From Candidatus Obscuribacterales bacterium (lineage in GTDB: Bacteria > Cyanobacteriota > Vampirovibrionia > Obscuribacterales > Obscuribacteraceae), in NCBI GenBank assembly GCA_020054205.1, contig JAGVLS010000004.1, forward strand, positions 1-64,000: a DNA stretch of 64,000 nt, given 5' to 3'. Within the stretch, counting starts at the first letter, position 1. Each line of letters begins with the position of its first letter. The notes beneath the pieces are model-generated. The model had not been told where the DNA came from, searched no databases, and was given only the letters and a program-made list of their open reading frames with translations. The translations under genes and the position numbers were made by a program. Positions 46,857-56,636 of the stretch are shown here, in pieces.

Positions 46857-46909
46857 ATAAGTCGTACCTTAGTTACAAACTGGGCAATCAAAGCAATAAG
46901 GATAACATA

Positions 46910-47527
46910 TTAGCATTTGACATGAAGGTTGTCATTCCACAGGTGAATAACTGGCTCTTCGTATTTATTATGCTCATAACCAAGAATGCTTAAAGACGCT
47001 GTACTCAGCAGGAAAAACCGTGCCTCGCTTGGCGCTTGTCCTAGCCAACTGGCAGCAAGAAATCTTAAAAAATGCCCGTGAGAAAATACAATTACATCAC
47101 CTTTTGCTTCGCGCAAACGAGCTACAAAACGATCTGCTCTTGTACCTAGCTCGCTTAAAGTTTCTCCATCTGGACAGCCGTCACGAAAAATATTCCAATC
47201 TGGTCTTTCTTTGCGAATTTCGCTGGTAGTATGTCCTTCATAAGTGCCATAATTCCATTCCACCAAATCTGGCTCATCTACGCACTGAGAAGCAAAACCT
47301 GCTAGTTTACAAGTTTGTTTGGCGCGGATAAGAGGGCTTGTATACACAACGCTTACTTGTAATTGTTTTGATTCTTGTAGTTGTCTCAAGCGTTTACCTA
47401 AAGACAAAGCTTCCCTTTTTCCTTCCTCTGTAAGTGGAATATCGGTGAGTCCGGTATGTTGACCTGAGACAGACCATTCTGTTTGTCCATGGCGGGCTAA
47501 ATAAATTTTGGGAAGTGCTTGACTCAT
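46910..47527 (-). CDS. histidine phosphatase family protein
   Basis: 205 residues. LARHGQTEWSVSGQHTGLTD holds the catalytic His of the RHG motif, followed by YTSPLIRAKQT, LVEWNYGTYEG and VIVFSHGHFLRFLAASW with the second His. The form is that of SixA/phosphoglycerate-mutase-like small phosphatases; the substrate is not evident. Confidence 0.9.
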   Translation of the reverse strand: MSQALPKIYLARHGQTEWSVSGQHTGLTDIPLTEEGKREALSLGKRLRQLQESKQLQVSVVYTSPLIRAKQTCKLAGFASQCVDEPDLVEWNYGTYEGHTTSEIRKERPDWNIFRDGCPDGETLSELGTRADRFVARLREAKGDVIVFSHGHFLRFLAASWLGQAPSEARFFLLSTASLSILGYEHNKYEEPVIHLWNDNLHVKC

Positions 47528-47560
47528 GCATACCTCGGTTCTCTTTATAACTTTATATCT

Positions 47561-48028
47561 TTAGTTCTTTTGTTGTATTTTGATTAGCTTATTTATTTGC
47601 CTATCAAAAGCAGCAGCAAATGCTCGCTTTTCTTTTTCACCAAATTGTTTTGGACCACCAGTAATTTCGCCAGCATTTCGTAAATCTTCCATAAGATTGC
47701 GCATAGAAATGCGAGGACCAATATTGTCTTCGGTAAATACTTCTCCACGTGGATCAATTACTACTATGCCTAACGGTACGAGCATATGGGCAAGCGGTAT
47801 ATCTTGTGTGACGACTAAATCAAATTTTTTAGCATTGTCTTTTATGTAATTATCTGCAGCATCTGGCGCAGAATTTACTATTACAGAAGATAATAGTGGC
47901 GATTCAGGCAAATATAAACGTTTATTTGCTACAAATATTGCTTCTAATTTTAGCCTCACTGCTGCTGCTACAACGATATCTCTAACTATATTAGGAATGG
48001 CATCGGCGTCAATCCAAAGCTTTGTCAT
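47561..48028 (-). CDS. YaiI/YqxD (DUF188) family protein
   Basis: 155 residues. WIDADAIPNIVRDIV at the N-terminus, VTQDIPLAHML in the middle and FGEKEKRAFAAAFDRQ near the end are family signatures. The fold is PIN-like, with acidic residues that may bind metal. Function is not established. Confidence 0.9.
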   Translation of the reverse strand: MTKLWIDADAIPNIVRDIVVAAAVRLKLEAIFVANKRLYLPESPLLSSVIVNSAPDAADNYIKDNAKKFDLVVTQDIPLAHMLVPLGIVVIDPRGEVFTEDNIGPRISMRNLMEDLRNAGEITGGPKQFGEKEKRAFAAAFDRQINKLIKIQQKN

Positions 48029-48109
48029 GTTTTCTTTACAAGTTCATTTATGAGTAATTAGTTTAATAACTACCTTATTTTATCTTATTAAATGCTAAAT
48101 TAGGCTGAG

Positions 48110-48936
48110 TTGCCAATGCCCGAGCCAAACCCTAATCAAGTTTTGATAAAAATGTATGCTAGTGGTCTTTGCTATACAGATGTGCATATTACACAAGGAC
48201 GTTTGCCTACTGAATTTCCGCGAGTAATTGGACATGAGCCAGTAGGAGAAATTGTAAAAATTGGTAGCTTGGCACAGGTGTGCAATCGTGGGGCGGACAT
48301 GCAGAGTACATGGTAGCCAATGCTGAAAGTACAATGCTCTTACCAGTTGGTCTTGATTATGCACTTGCTGCTCCAATATTTTGTGCTGGTTATACAGTAT
48401 GGAGTGGGTTGCGCTGGGCTAATCCACAACCTGGAGAAAAAATTGCAATTATTGGCATAGGTGGTTTAGGACATTTAGCTGTTCAATATGCAAAAGCAGC
48501 TGGTTTTTATACTATTGCAGTCAGTCGATCTAAAGACAAAGAAAAAATGATTCGTGGGCTTGGTGCAGATGAGGTAGTTGCCGATGGGGCAGCATTAGAA
48601 GCAATAGGCGGAGCCGATGTTATTCTTTCGACTAGCAATTCATCTAAGAGTGCCTCTGAAGCTGTGCGTGGAATTAGGCCAGATGGTCGCTTGGTAATAA
48701 TGGGTTTAGATACGGAGCCAGTTCAAATTTCACCTGCCGATTTGATTCTTAAGCGGATAAAAATTGTTGGTTCTCAGCAAAACAATCGTGAATACTTATA
48801 TGAAGCACTTGATTTTGTTGCTAAAGGCAAAGTTAAGCCCATGATTGAAAAATTTGCTCTTAAAGATATTGAAACTGCTTATGACAAAGTAGAAAAAGGA
48901 GATGTTCGCTTTCGTGCAGTGATTTGTATGAATTGA
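48110..48936 (+). pseudogene. zinc alcohol dehydrogenase, broken
   Basis: A zinc-type alcohol dehydrogenase in two reading frames. The first part (to about 48270) encodes NQVLIKMYASGLCYTDVHI through GHEPVGEIVKIG; the second (from about 48270) encodes GTGVQSWGGHAEYM and the full NAD domain (IIGIGGLGHLAVQYAKAAG) to the stop. The residues normally between them, including the four-Cys structural zinc loop, are deleted and the frame shifts. In addition the usual N-terminal about 25 residues are missing, with a TAG in frame just upstream. Both defects make function very unlikely. Confidence 0.8.
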
Positions 48937-49170
48937 ATTTTGATAAAATTCTTGTTTCTAAGATTGCTTAGCTGCGCTAGGTGTTCTGTCTGTTTTTCAT
49001 AATTCTGCTTTGATACTATGTAGTTAAATAAAATGTTGAGGATCATTGCTAAGTCTTGGGCAAATGACTGTAATTCCTATTGAAAAATTTACTCTCTTTA
49101 GATAATGATAGTAATAGAAGCTTTTGCAAGCTATCTATTACTAATAGTTCCTTAAAGACATATTTGACTT

Positions 49171-50034
49171 ATGGATGCAAAAGAATTAGGAAAGCTAGAA
49201 TTATCTCGCTGGTTAATTGCTGTATACACAGATTGGCTTATAATTGCCGTGTCGTTTTATATGGCATATCGAATTAATCAATGGTGGGTTTATATTATTG
49301 CTGCTTTTGTGATTGCTACCCGCCAACATGCCCTTGCTATTATGGGGCATGATGGTGCTCATTATTTAGCTTGTAAAAATCGCAAAATTAATGATTTATT
49401 GACAAATATTTTTTGTTTTTGGCCATTTATGTTATCTGTAGAAGGATATCGGGATTTTCATTTTCAACATCATAGAGCTCTTGGCACATTGGATGATCCA
49501 GAACTTGATGCACGTAAAGGACAGGCTCCCTTATGGGACTTACCTAAAAAACGACTTGATATTCTTCGTGAGTGTATAAAAGATATGCTTGGCTTGCGTG
49601 CTCATTACTTTTATCATATTTATTATTATCTAACTTTCAAAAGAAATCTTTCCTGGCAGGCAATATTATCACCACTTATATTTAGTGGATTGCTATCGTT
49701 GATATGTATTCTCTTAAAACAATATTGGATTCTTATTCTTTGGTTTGCTTCACTAGCTACTTTCTTTCAAATGATTTTTAATTTGCGTACTTGGACAGAG
49801 CATATTGGTATTAGTGAAACACACAGGTTGGAGGCTCCATTGTGGCAAGAATGGATTTATTTACCTCATAAAACATGGTTGCATTGGGAGCATCATAAAT
49901 ATCCTTATGTACCTTGTTGGAAATTGAAAGAAGTACAAAAATTTCATAGCGAAGTACCAATAATTTCAATTACACAATTATTTGAATTCTTTGAAACATC
50001 CAAAAAAATAGACAGCGGCGAATTACCGGAATAA
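49171..50034 (+). CDS. fatty acid desaturase family protein
   Basis: 287-residue membrane protein with the three histidine boxes of the family: HDGAH at 60-64, HFQHH at 97-101 and HWEHH near the C-terminus. Paired hydrophobic segments lie between them. It introduces a double bond or hydroxyl into a lipid chain, carotenoid or similar membrane substrate. Its end overlaps the convergent methyltransferase gene by 12 bases. Confidence 0.88.
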   Translation: MDAKELGKLELSRWLIAVYTDWLIIAVSFYMAYRINQWWVYIIAAFVIATRQHALAIMGHDGAHYLACKNRKINDLLTNIFCFWPFMLSVEGYRDFHFQHHRALGTLDDPELDARKGQAPLWDLPKKRLDILRECIKDMLGLRAHYFYHIYYYLTFKRNLSWQAILSPLIFSGLLSLICILLKQYWILILWFASLATFFQMIFNLRTWTEHIGISETHRLEAPLWQEWIYLPHKTWLHWEHHKYPYVPCWKLKEVQKFHSEVPIISITQLFEFFETSKKIDSGELPE

Positions 50035-50826
50035 TCTTGTAGATGTTAGTTTAAAATCTTGGGAGGTGCAATAAATCAAAACATATTGATAATGATCGGT
50101 AGTCTGTATCTCATAATCTTTTGTATCAATGGATGCTTTTTGTAATTCTTGTCTCCAACGATCTTCTGTCCAAATACGAATAGCTGATATTAATCCATCC
50201 CACACAAATATAATGGGAGCAAATGGGACAATCCAACACCAAAAAATGGCAGGAATAAATCTCTTTTGCTGAATAGAAAAGAAAGGATATAGTAAGGCTG
50301 GAATAAATCCTAGCAAAGAACGGATATAGTTTAAAAGATTATGCCGCAAAGGCTCTGAGATAATTGTCGGACGTTTCATCTCTTTAATTCGCTTGATAAA
50401 CTCATCTTTTTGATTAGCATTTAAATGATGAAAGGCTCCAGAACAAACATATAAAGCCTGATTAGAAATAGGAGTAATTTGAGAAAAATCTACTGGATCG
50501 TAAATTGGTTTTACACGAGAAGGATTGCTTTGAGCTATGTTATTAAATCTTTTGATGTCAGGACGCAAATCGCAAGGAATAAATGTAAATGATCTTGATT
50601 CTGGTCGTTTCATCAATTCTTCGGTCAGCGGAGCATCCCCTGCTCCTAATTCAACTACTGATATCTCTTCCTTTAAGTCTGTAGCAATTTTGATAATTTT
50701 GTCAGTTAACAAAAGCACGTATTTGCCAAAAGGGGGTCTTTCGGTTATATGCAATATTCCATGAACAATTTGACGCAATGTTTTTGGGAGGAAACTTTGA
50801 TCACTAAATTCAAATAGAATGGGCAT
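50023..50826 (-). CDS. class I SAM methyltransferase-like protein
   Basis: 267 residues. VVELGAGDAPLTEELM at about 58-73 is the SAM-binding motif I, followed by FIPCDLRPD (motif II acidic position) and ALYVCSGAFHHLNANQK, the motif IV region with HH often seen in lipid or small-molecule methyltransferases. A hydrophobic segment (SLLGFIPALLYPFF, then AIFWCWIVPFAPIIFVW) suggests membrane association. Substrate unknown. Confidence 0.7.
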   Translation of the reverse strand: MPILFEFSDQSFLPKTLRQIVHGILHITERPPFGKYVLLLTDKIIKIATDLKEEISVVELGAGDAPLTEELMKRPESRSFTFIPCDLRPDIKRFNNIAQSNPSRVKPIYDPVDFSQITPISNQALYVCSGAFHHLNANQKDEFIKRIKEMKRPTIISEPLRHNLLNYIRSLLGFIPALLYPFFSIQQKRFIPAIFWCWIVPFAPIIFVWDGLISAIRIWTEDRWRQELQKASIDTKDYEIQTTDHYQYVLIYCTSQDFKLTSTRLFR

Positions 50827-50928
50827 TGTCTATAGTCTCGAAATTTTGTGAAATCAATTCATGCAATATAATACTTTAAAATCCATTCTCGGTATACTTG
50901 TTAATTCTGTAAATTATGAGGTAATTAA

Positions 50929-52557
50929 ATGAGCATGTCCCAGCTAGAAGCTGCTTTAAATGAATGGACTTGCTTATTGGGCAAAGAAAATGTTTTTTGT
51001 GACTCTGAGCTTATCAAAAAATATGCTCGCACTACTTTGGCTTGTGAAATATCTTCTTTAGCCATACTTAGTCCTAAAAGTTTATCAGAAGTACAAGAAA
51101 TAGTAATTATTGCTTCTCGACATAAAATTCCGCTTTATCCAATTAGTTTGGGTAAAAATTGGGGGTATGGAGATAAAGCTCCTGTGTCTTCTGGACAGGT
51201 GATTCTTGATTTAAGTCAGCTGAATAAAATTCATAAAGTCGATAAAGAATTAGCTTACGCGGTTGTTGAGCCTGGTGTAAGTCAAATGCAACTTTATCAA
51301 TATCTTTTAAATAACAAAATTCCTCTTTGGATGGACGTATCTGGAGCAGGACCAGATACAAGTATTTTAGGCAATGTCATGGAAAGAGGATTTGGACATA
51401 CTCCTTATGGAGATCATTTTCTTTATTCGTGTGGTTATGAAGTGGTGCTTGCTGATGGTAGTATATTGAAAACAGGATTTGGGCATTATCCGTCGTCAAA
51501 AGTAAGCGAAGTCTTTAAATCAGCAATCGGTCCGTCTTTGGATGGTCTATTTACACAATCCAATTTTGGTATTGTTACTAAAATTGTTGTTTGGTTATTT
51601 CCAAAGCCAGACTATTTTAAGTGCTTTGCAATTCAGATTGAGGACGAAAATAAATTATTGCAAGTAATAGATGAAATGCGTCAATTGCGCTTAAATAATG
51701 TCGTGCAAAGTCATGTTCATTTTGGTAATGATTTGCGTCTTCTTTCATCAAGAATGACATTTCCATATCATTTAATGGCTAATGGAAATTGTTTACCAAA
51801 TGATTTACGTTTGAAATTGCGAAATGAAAATGGATTGTCTGCCTGGAATGCAATTGGAGCACTATATGGCAACAAAGCAGCGGTGAATGCTAACTGCAAA
51901 GAGGTAATTAGGCGTATAAGTAAATTTGCTAAAGTAAGAGTCTTTGATGATAAACGGGTAGCTTTATTAAATAAATTGATTAGCATATTTGATAAAACAT
52001 CGTTTTTATCTGCCTATCGAGCAAAACTTGCTAGCCTAAATATCGCATATGGTTTATTACAAGGTATTCCACTACATCAATCGCTTACCGGCTCGCTTTG
52101 GCAGACAAAACATCAAGTAAATCATAATAAGAGTATTGATCCACTCGATTATCAGGCTGGCTTTATGTGGATATCGCCAATTATTCCTATGACAAGTGAA
52201 CATGTAAATAATGCTTTAAATATAATACAATCTATATTTCAAGAATGTGGTTTTGATCCATTTATTACTATGACTTCTGTAACACCAAGGGCTTTATGTG
52301 CTGTATGTACCATTTATTTTGATAAAGCTAATGAAAGTGAATCTAGGCGTGCTAGTGATTGTTATGACAAATTATTTGCTGCTGTTATGAATGAAGGATA
52401 TATTCCTTATCGGGTTGGTATTCAGTCTATGAAAAAGCTAAAAAATGATTCGCCAAGCTCTTTAACTTATTGGGATACTGTGCATAAGCTAAAAGAAGCA
52501 ATTGATCCCTTTGGCATTATTTCTCCCCAAAGATATGATCCAACTACAGGTGATTAA
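50929..52557 (+). CDS. FAD-linked oxidase, VAO / p-cresol methylhydroxylase type
   Basis: 542 residues. The FAD-binding PCMH domain begins with LYPISLGKNWGYG and ILDLSQLNKI, and the family-specific GNVMERGFGHTPYGDHF closely follows the covalent-flavin site region of p-cresol methylhydroxylase, eugenol and vanillyl-alcohol oxidases. The C-terminal part contains KLKEAIDPFGIISPQRY. It probably oxidises a para-substituted phenol or similar compound. The next gene starts 1 base after its stop, so it heads the export operon. Confidence 0.85.
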   Translation: MSMSQLEAALNEWTCLLGKENVFCDSELIKKYARTTLACEISSLAILSPKSLSEVQEIVIIASRHKIPLYPISLGKNWGYGDKAPVSSGQVILDLSQLNKIHKVDKELAYAVVEPGVSQMQLYQYLLNNKIPLWMDVSGAGPDTSILGNVMERGFGHTPYGDHFLYSCGYEVVLADGSILKTGFGHYPSSKVSEVFKSAIGPSLDGLFTQSNFGIVTKIVVWLFPKPDYFKCFAIQIEDENKLLQVIDEMRQLRLNNVVQSHVHFGNDLRLLSSRMTFPYHLMANGNCLPNDLRLKLRNENGLSAWNAIGALYGNKAAVNANCKEVIRRISKFAKVRVFDDKRVALLNKLISIFDKTSFLSAYRAKLASLNIAYGLLQGIPLHQSLTGSLWQTKHQVNHNKSIDPLDYQAGFMWISPIIPMTSEHVNNALNIIQSIFQECGFDPFITMTSVTPRALCAVCTIYFDKANESESRRASDCYDKLFAAVMNEGYIPYRVGIQSMKKLKNDSPSSLTYWDTVHKLKEAIDPFGIISPQRYDPTTGD

Positions 52558-52558
52558 T

Positions 52559-53782
52559 ATGTTTCTTCTTAAACTGGCAGCTCTAAATGTGAGACGTAAT
52601 GTACGAAGATCGTTAATTACAATCTTTGCTATTGGTATTGGTTTGGCAGCATTGATTTTTCTCTGGGGATTTAGTGATGGCTCTACCGAACAAACCAAAC
52701 AAAACATAACTAAGCTTTTTACTGGACATGTGCAAATACATGTCCCTGGTTTTGAAAAAAAACTTTCTGTTGATCTAATAATTCCAGACCGTGAAATGGT
52801 ATTGAATGAAATTCAATCTAATAGTAATGTTGCTGCTTTTTCAGAGAGAGTCAAATGCAATGCACTAATTGGTAATAGCAATAATTCCAATGGTGTTTTG
52901 CTGATTGGTATTGATCCGGTGAAAGAAGTAAGTGTTACTAATTTGCAAGATCATATGATCAAAGGACAATATTTAGATAGTAAAGATAAAAAGGGGTTGA
53001 TACTAGGCGACCTGTTAGCTAAAAAATTAGAATTGGATGTGGGTGACAAAGCTGTAGTTATGACACAGTCTTTTGATGGTACGTTGGCTGGTTATGCCTA
53101 TCATGTAAGGGGTATTTTTCATACTGGTGGGCGTATGAATGATGAGAATTGCTCATACATTAATCTAGCTTCTGGACAAAATTTGCTTGATATCGATAAG
53201 CAAAGTCATGAAATTGTTATTCTTTTGAAAGATAGAGAAGCAATTCCTTCTTTTATATCATCAATGAAGAATAGCTTAAATCCCAGTGCTTACGAAATTA
53301 GGTCATGGGATGAAATTTTGCCAGAACCGATGATGTGGATTCAATGGTATCAATTTATCATGCGGACAATATTTCTTACCATAATGATTGTAATTAGTGT
53401 TGGCATTATGAATACTGTATTAATGTCAGTCTTTGAAAGAACAAAAGAATTTGGTGTCATGATGGCCATAGGAACCAGTCCGCAACAAATAATAAAACTT
53501 ATTTTGTTGGAAACTCTTTTGTTGGAATTTTGTGGCGTTGTTTTTGGTACAGTTTTAGGCTATTTAATAGTATTTTATTTTGGTAAATATGGTATTGCCT
53601 TTAAGCAATTAGAGGCAGCCTTATCGCAATCATATATGGGCACAGTTGTTTATACATCTGTTGAGCCAGTTCATGTTCTTGAATCAATTATTTCACTTGT
53701 GCTAATAACTTCTGTTATTAGCTTATATCCAGCTTGGAGAGCTGGTCATATGGAACCGGTTAAAGCTATTTATCATTCGTAA
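52559..53782 (+). CDS. ABC transporter permease, FtsX/LolE-MacB type
   Basis: 407 residues from the ATG at 52559. An N-terminal membrane segment (ITIFAIGIGLAALIFLWGF) is followed by a periplasmic domain of about 230 residues and three C-terminal membrane segments with FERTKEFGVMMAIGTSPQQI, the FtsX-domain signature. This layout is typical of LolCE and MacB exporters, which move lipids, lipoproteins or peptides out of the inner membrane. It couples to the ATPase gene 3 bases downstream. Confidence 0.9.
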   Translation: MFLLKLAALNVRRNVRRSLITIFAIGIGLAALIFLWGFSDGSTEQTKQNITKLFTGHVQIHVPGFEKKLSVDLIIPDREMVLNEIQSNSNVAAFSERVKCNALIGNSNNSNGVLLIGIDPVKEVSVTNLQDHMIKGQYLDSKDKKGLILGDLLAKKLELDVGDKAVVMTQSFDGTLAGYAYHVRGIFHTGGRMNDENCSYINLASGQNLLDIDKQSHEIVILLKDREAIPSFISSMKNSLNPSAYEIRSWDEILPEPMMWIQWYQFIMRTIFLTIMIVISVGIMNTVLMSVFERTKEFGVMMAIGTSPQQIIKLILLETLLLEFCGVVFGTVLGYLIVFYFGKYGIAFKQLEAALSQSYMGTVVYTSVEPVHVLESIISLVLITSVISLYPAWRAGHMEPVKAIYHS

Positions 53783-53785
53783 ATT

Positions 53786-54466
53786 ATGAGTATAATTCAA
53801 GTAGAAAATATATCAAAAACTTTTGAAGAAAATTCGCTGCTAGTGAATGCATTAAAATCAGTGTCTCTAAAAATTGACAGTGGTGCTTTTGTTGCTTTAT
53901 CGGGACCTTCTGGATCTGGCAAAACCACTTTGCTTAATTTAATGGGATGCTTGGATAGGCCTTCATCCGGGAAAATTATTTTAGATGGTGAGGACATAAG
54001 CATGTTTACGCAGCAAAAATTGTCATTTTTACGTCTTAAAAAAATTGGATTCATTTTTCAAGATTATAATTTAATTCCTACACTTACGGCTGAGGAAAAT
54101 ATAGAATATGTTTTGTGGTTGCAAGAAATAAATATTGAAGAGAGAAAAAAGCGTGTAAAAGAAATTGCTCAGCGTTTTGGTATTGCCGATTTAATTTATC
54201 GCAAACCTTCTAAGCTTAGTCGAGGACAGCAACAACGTGTTGCTGTTGCCCGTGCTTTAGTGCATAAGCCACTTATTGTATTGGGTGATGAATTGACAGC
54301 TAATCTTGATCATGAAACAGGAATTGCCTTAATGGATTTTTTAAAAGAGTTAAATGTAAAAGAGCAAATGACATTTGTCTATGCTACGCACGATGCTGCA
54401 ATAGTTGATAAAGCTAGTGCTGTTATAAAAATGCAAGATGGTTGTGTAATTAATGGCAATATTTAA
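53786..54466 (+). CDS. ABC transporter ATP-binding protein, LolD-like
   Basis: 226 residues. Walker A is GPSGSGKTTLLNLMG, the signature is KLSRGQQQRVAVARAL, Walker B LIVLGDELTANLD, with Glu/Asp and H-loop ATHDA. The form is that of LolD/MacB ATPases paired with FtsX-type permeases, as here. Confidence 0.94.
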   Translation: MSIIQVENISKTFEENSLLVNALKSVSLKIDSGAFVALSGPSGSGKTTLLNLMGCLDRPSSGKIILDGEDISMFTQQKLSFLRLKKIGFIFQDYNLIPTLTAEENIEYVLWLQEINIEERKKRVKEIAQRFGIADLIYRKPSKLSRGQQQRVAVARALVHKPLIVLGDELTANLDHETGIALMDFLKELNVKEQMTFVYATHDAAIVDKASAVIKMQDGCVINGNI

Positions 54467-54482
54467 TTGAAGATTAAAGCAA

Positions 54483-55289
54483 ATGGAGATTAAAAAAATG
54501 GTGATTAATCAGCAGAAGTTATGTTTGGAATATAAAGCCGCCTGGGCTTTGCTGTTTAGCCTGCTGCTGCTTGTTGGCTTCAATACGCCAGCTAATTGTA
54601 ATTATCCTAATGCTAATGAATTAGTTAAAAAAATGGATGATGTAATGCGTAGCTCATCTAACGATATGCTTGTCACTTTGAATGTAAAAACCAAATCCTG
54701 GCAACGTGACTATAAAATGCATGTCTGGATGAAAGGGCTTAATCATGCTTTTGCTCGTATTCTTGAGCCATCTAAAATTAGTGGGCAAGGGTTTTTACGT
54801 ATTAATTCTAAACTTTGGAATTATTTACCTACTGCCGAACGCACTCTTCTTATTCCACCATCAATGATGACGGATAAATTATTGGGTAGTGATTTTACAA
54901 ATGATGATGTAGTGAAATTGACTTATTTACCGAGAGATTATGAAGGTAATGTAGTAGGGGGAGATAAAGTCGATAATACAAGTAGCTATCATTTGCTTTT
55001 AAAACCTAAGGAAAATGCGCCAGTTGTATATGGCAAATTAGAGCTTTGGTTAAGACAAACTGATTGTGCTCCATTAAGAATTGAGTTTTACGACGATAAA
55101 ATGAAACTTTTGCGGACTTTGCATTATTCAAACTTCAAAAAGTATGGCAAGCATGAAATGCCTAGCCATTGGCGAATGGAAAATAATAAAGATCCTGGAC
55201 GTGAAACAATACTTTCTGTTTTAGAAGCTTCTTTTGATATTCCTATTTCTGATAGTATTTTTACAAAAGAAAATTTAGAGAAAAAATAG
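54483..55289 (+). CDS. outer-membrane lipoprotein-sorting (LolA-like) protein
   Basis: 268 residues with an N-terminal membrane segment or signal (LLFSLLLLVGFN, cleavage near ANC-NY around 38). The remainder resembles LolA/LolB-type periplasmic carriers of the 'outer membrane lipoprotein-sorting' group: TLNVKTKSWQRDYKMHVWMKG, ILEPSKISGQGFLRI, LWNYLPTAERTLLIPPSMM and the LGSDFTNDDVVK motif. It presumably shuttles the lipid exported by the ABC complex to the outer membrane. Confidence 0.88.
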   Translation: MEIKKMVINQQKLCLEYKAAWALLFSLLLLVGFNTPANCNYPNANELVKKMDDVMRSSSNDMLVTLNVKTKSWQRDYKMHVWMKGLNHAFARILEPSKISGQGFLRINSKLWNYLPTAERTLLIPPSMMTDKLLGSDFTNDDVVKLTYLPRDYEGNVVGGDKVDNTSSYHLLLKPKENAPVVYGKLELWLRQTDCAPLRIEFYDDKMKLLRTLHYSNFKKYGKHEMPSHWRMENNKDPGRETILSVLEASFDIPISDSIFTKENLEKK

Positions 55290-55296
55290 CTTTCTA

Positions 55297-56523
55297 TTAA
55301 AACGAGTATTTTAGCTCAGTAAAATAAATGTTTTTGGCTCGGCCGTATTCTGAATTTTTTTGTCCAGCAAAAATTTCTACGCCCAGCGTTGCCACAAGAT
55401 TTTGTTTTATCGAATATTGTATTTCTGGTCTTTCCACAATGCTAGCGTCGCCTGCGTTAATAATGAAACGATTTTCTGCTCTAAGTAATGGAGTTATATC
55501 TTTTTCTAGAGAAAGTGCCACATAATGTTTGCCTAACTGTTGAATAGTGCCATTAACAAAAGCCCTGTAGTCATAAGCACTTGTATTTAAATGTCCTTGT
55601 CCATTGTAATAATATTCTACAAGTCCATGAATGTTACAAGGGAAATTGTAATCAGCATTAACGACGCATTGAACAAAATCTGGTTGATGATAAGCGTTTT
55701 GATAAAGAAATTCACCACGGACAGTAGAATTTTTGACATTGCCTGCAAAATCAAAGCCAAAAATATTATTTCTATCGACACGTCCGCCTAATACCATAAA
55801 GTCAAAGCCTTTAAATTCAGTTGATATTTTGCCCATATATCTTTGTGGATCTAAGCTTTTTCCTGGTGGTGTATAAATACCTTCCACTCTAAATTTTTTA
55901 TATTTATGAAATAAAACATTTACTGCATCACAGCCGGGGCGACGATCTAAAAGTTCTATTTGTGTTGGAAAAAATGGGTTGAATAAATTCATAGTTGGTG
56001 TAAAAAAATAACCTTCACCCCAAGTAATTAATTGACGTCCAACTCGTACAGTTAATGGACGGGATTCGTAAGATAAAATAGCTCGGTAAATTAATTGCTG
56101 ATAGTAAACGTTTCTGCCATGAGCAACCAGAAAATTCATATTAACTAGCTGCAAATTTTGAATTGAATTGGTGATTACTCTAAAATCGCCAGTATTAACA
56201 AAATTGCCAAATTGTGGTTGATTGTCATATTCAGTATGTAAAACAAAACGTTTATTACTGTCGATATTAAGGACAGCATTACTCTTTAGTCTTAAACGTC
56301 CTAATGAATCAAAAACAGTTCTTCCGGCTGGATATGGCACATATGGATTGCTATTTAGGGAAGGGGTAAGCCCTGTTGTTTGCGTCAGAAAATTTAAAGT
56401 TTTAGCATAACCAGAAAAATGATGCTCAAAACGTGGTAAATCCGCGGCAAAACAGGCAACACTTTGCAATACCAAGCAAAGGGCTGTAAACAAGAGAGCA
56501 AGGAAAAACTTTGCTCTTGGCAT
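55297..56523 (-). CDS. outer-membrane beta-barrel protein
   Basis: 408 residues with a signal peptide (about 1-26, CFA-A). The rest is alternating-strand sequence with many aromatic residues and ends in ...YFTELKYSF, the C-terminal Phe that is characteristic of outer-membrane barrels. RPLTVRVGRQLITWGEGYFF resembles DUF1302/alginate-porin-like proteins often found with lipid exporters. It is convergent with the LolA-like gene (7 bases apart), so both likely serve one transport route. Confidence 0.85.
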   Translation of the reverse strand: MPRAKFFLALLFTALCLVLQSVACFAADLPRFEHHFSGYAKTLNFLTQTTGLTPSLNSNPYVPYPAGRTVFDSLGRLRLKSNAVLNIDSNKRFVLHTEYDNQPQFGNFVNTGDFRVITNSIQNLQLVNMNFLVAHGRNVYYQQLIYRAILSYESRPLTVRVGRQLITWGEGYFFTPTMNLFNPFFPTQIELLDRRPGCDAVNVLFHKYKKFRVEGIYTPPGKSLDPQRYMGKISTEFKGFDFMVLGGRVDRNNIFGFDFAGNVKNSTVRGEFLYQNAYHQPDFVQCVVNADYNFPCNIHGLVEYYYNGQGHLNTSAYDYRAFVNGTIQQLGKHYVALSLEKDITPLLRAENRFIINAGDASIVERPEIQYSIKQNLVATLGVEIFAGQKNSEYGRAKNIYFTELKYSF

Positions 56524-56636
56524 TTTTATTGTTATTACCCCTTTTACTAGTTAACTAGGAATTTAGAGGAGGCGAGAATATAAGTATATGTTGAACTCAC
56601 TAAATTGTCAGCTAACTAGTAATAAAGTGATGGTGT

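Noticed and set aside
48110..48316. Separate 68-residue protein
   Set aside because: It is the N-terminal part of the broken alcohol dehydrogenase running out of frame after the deletion.
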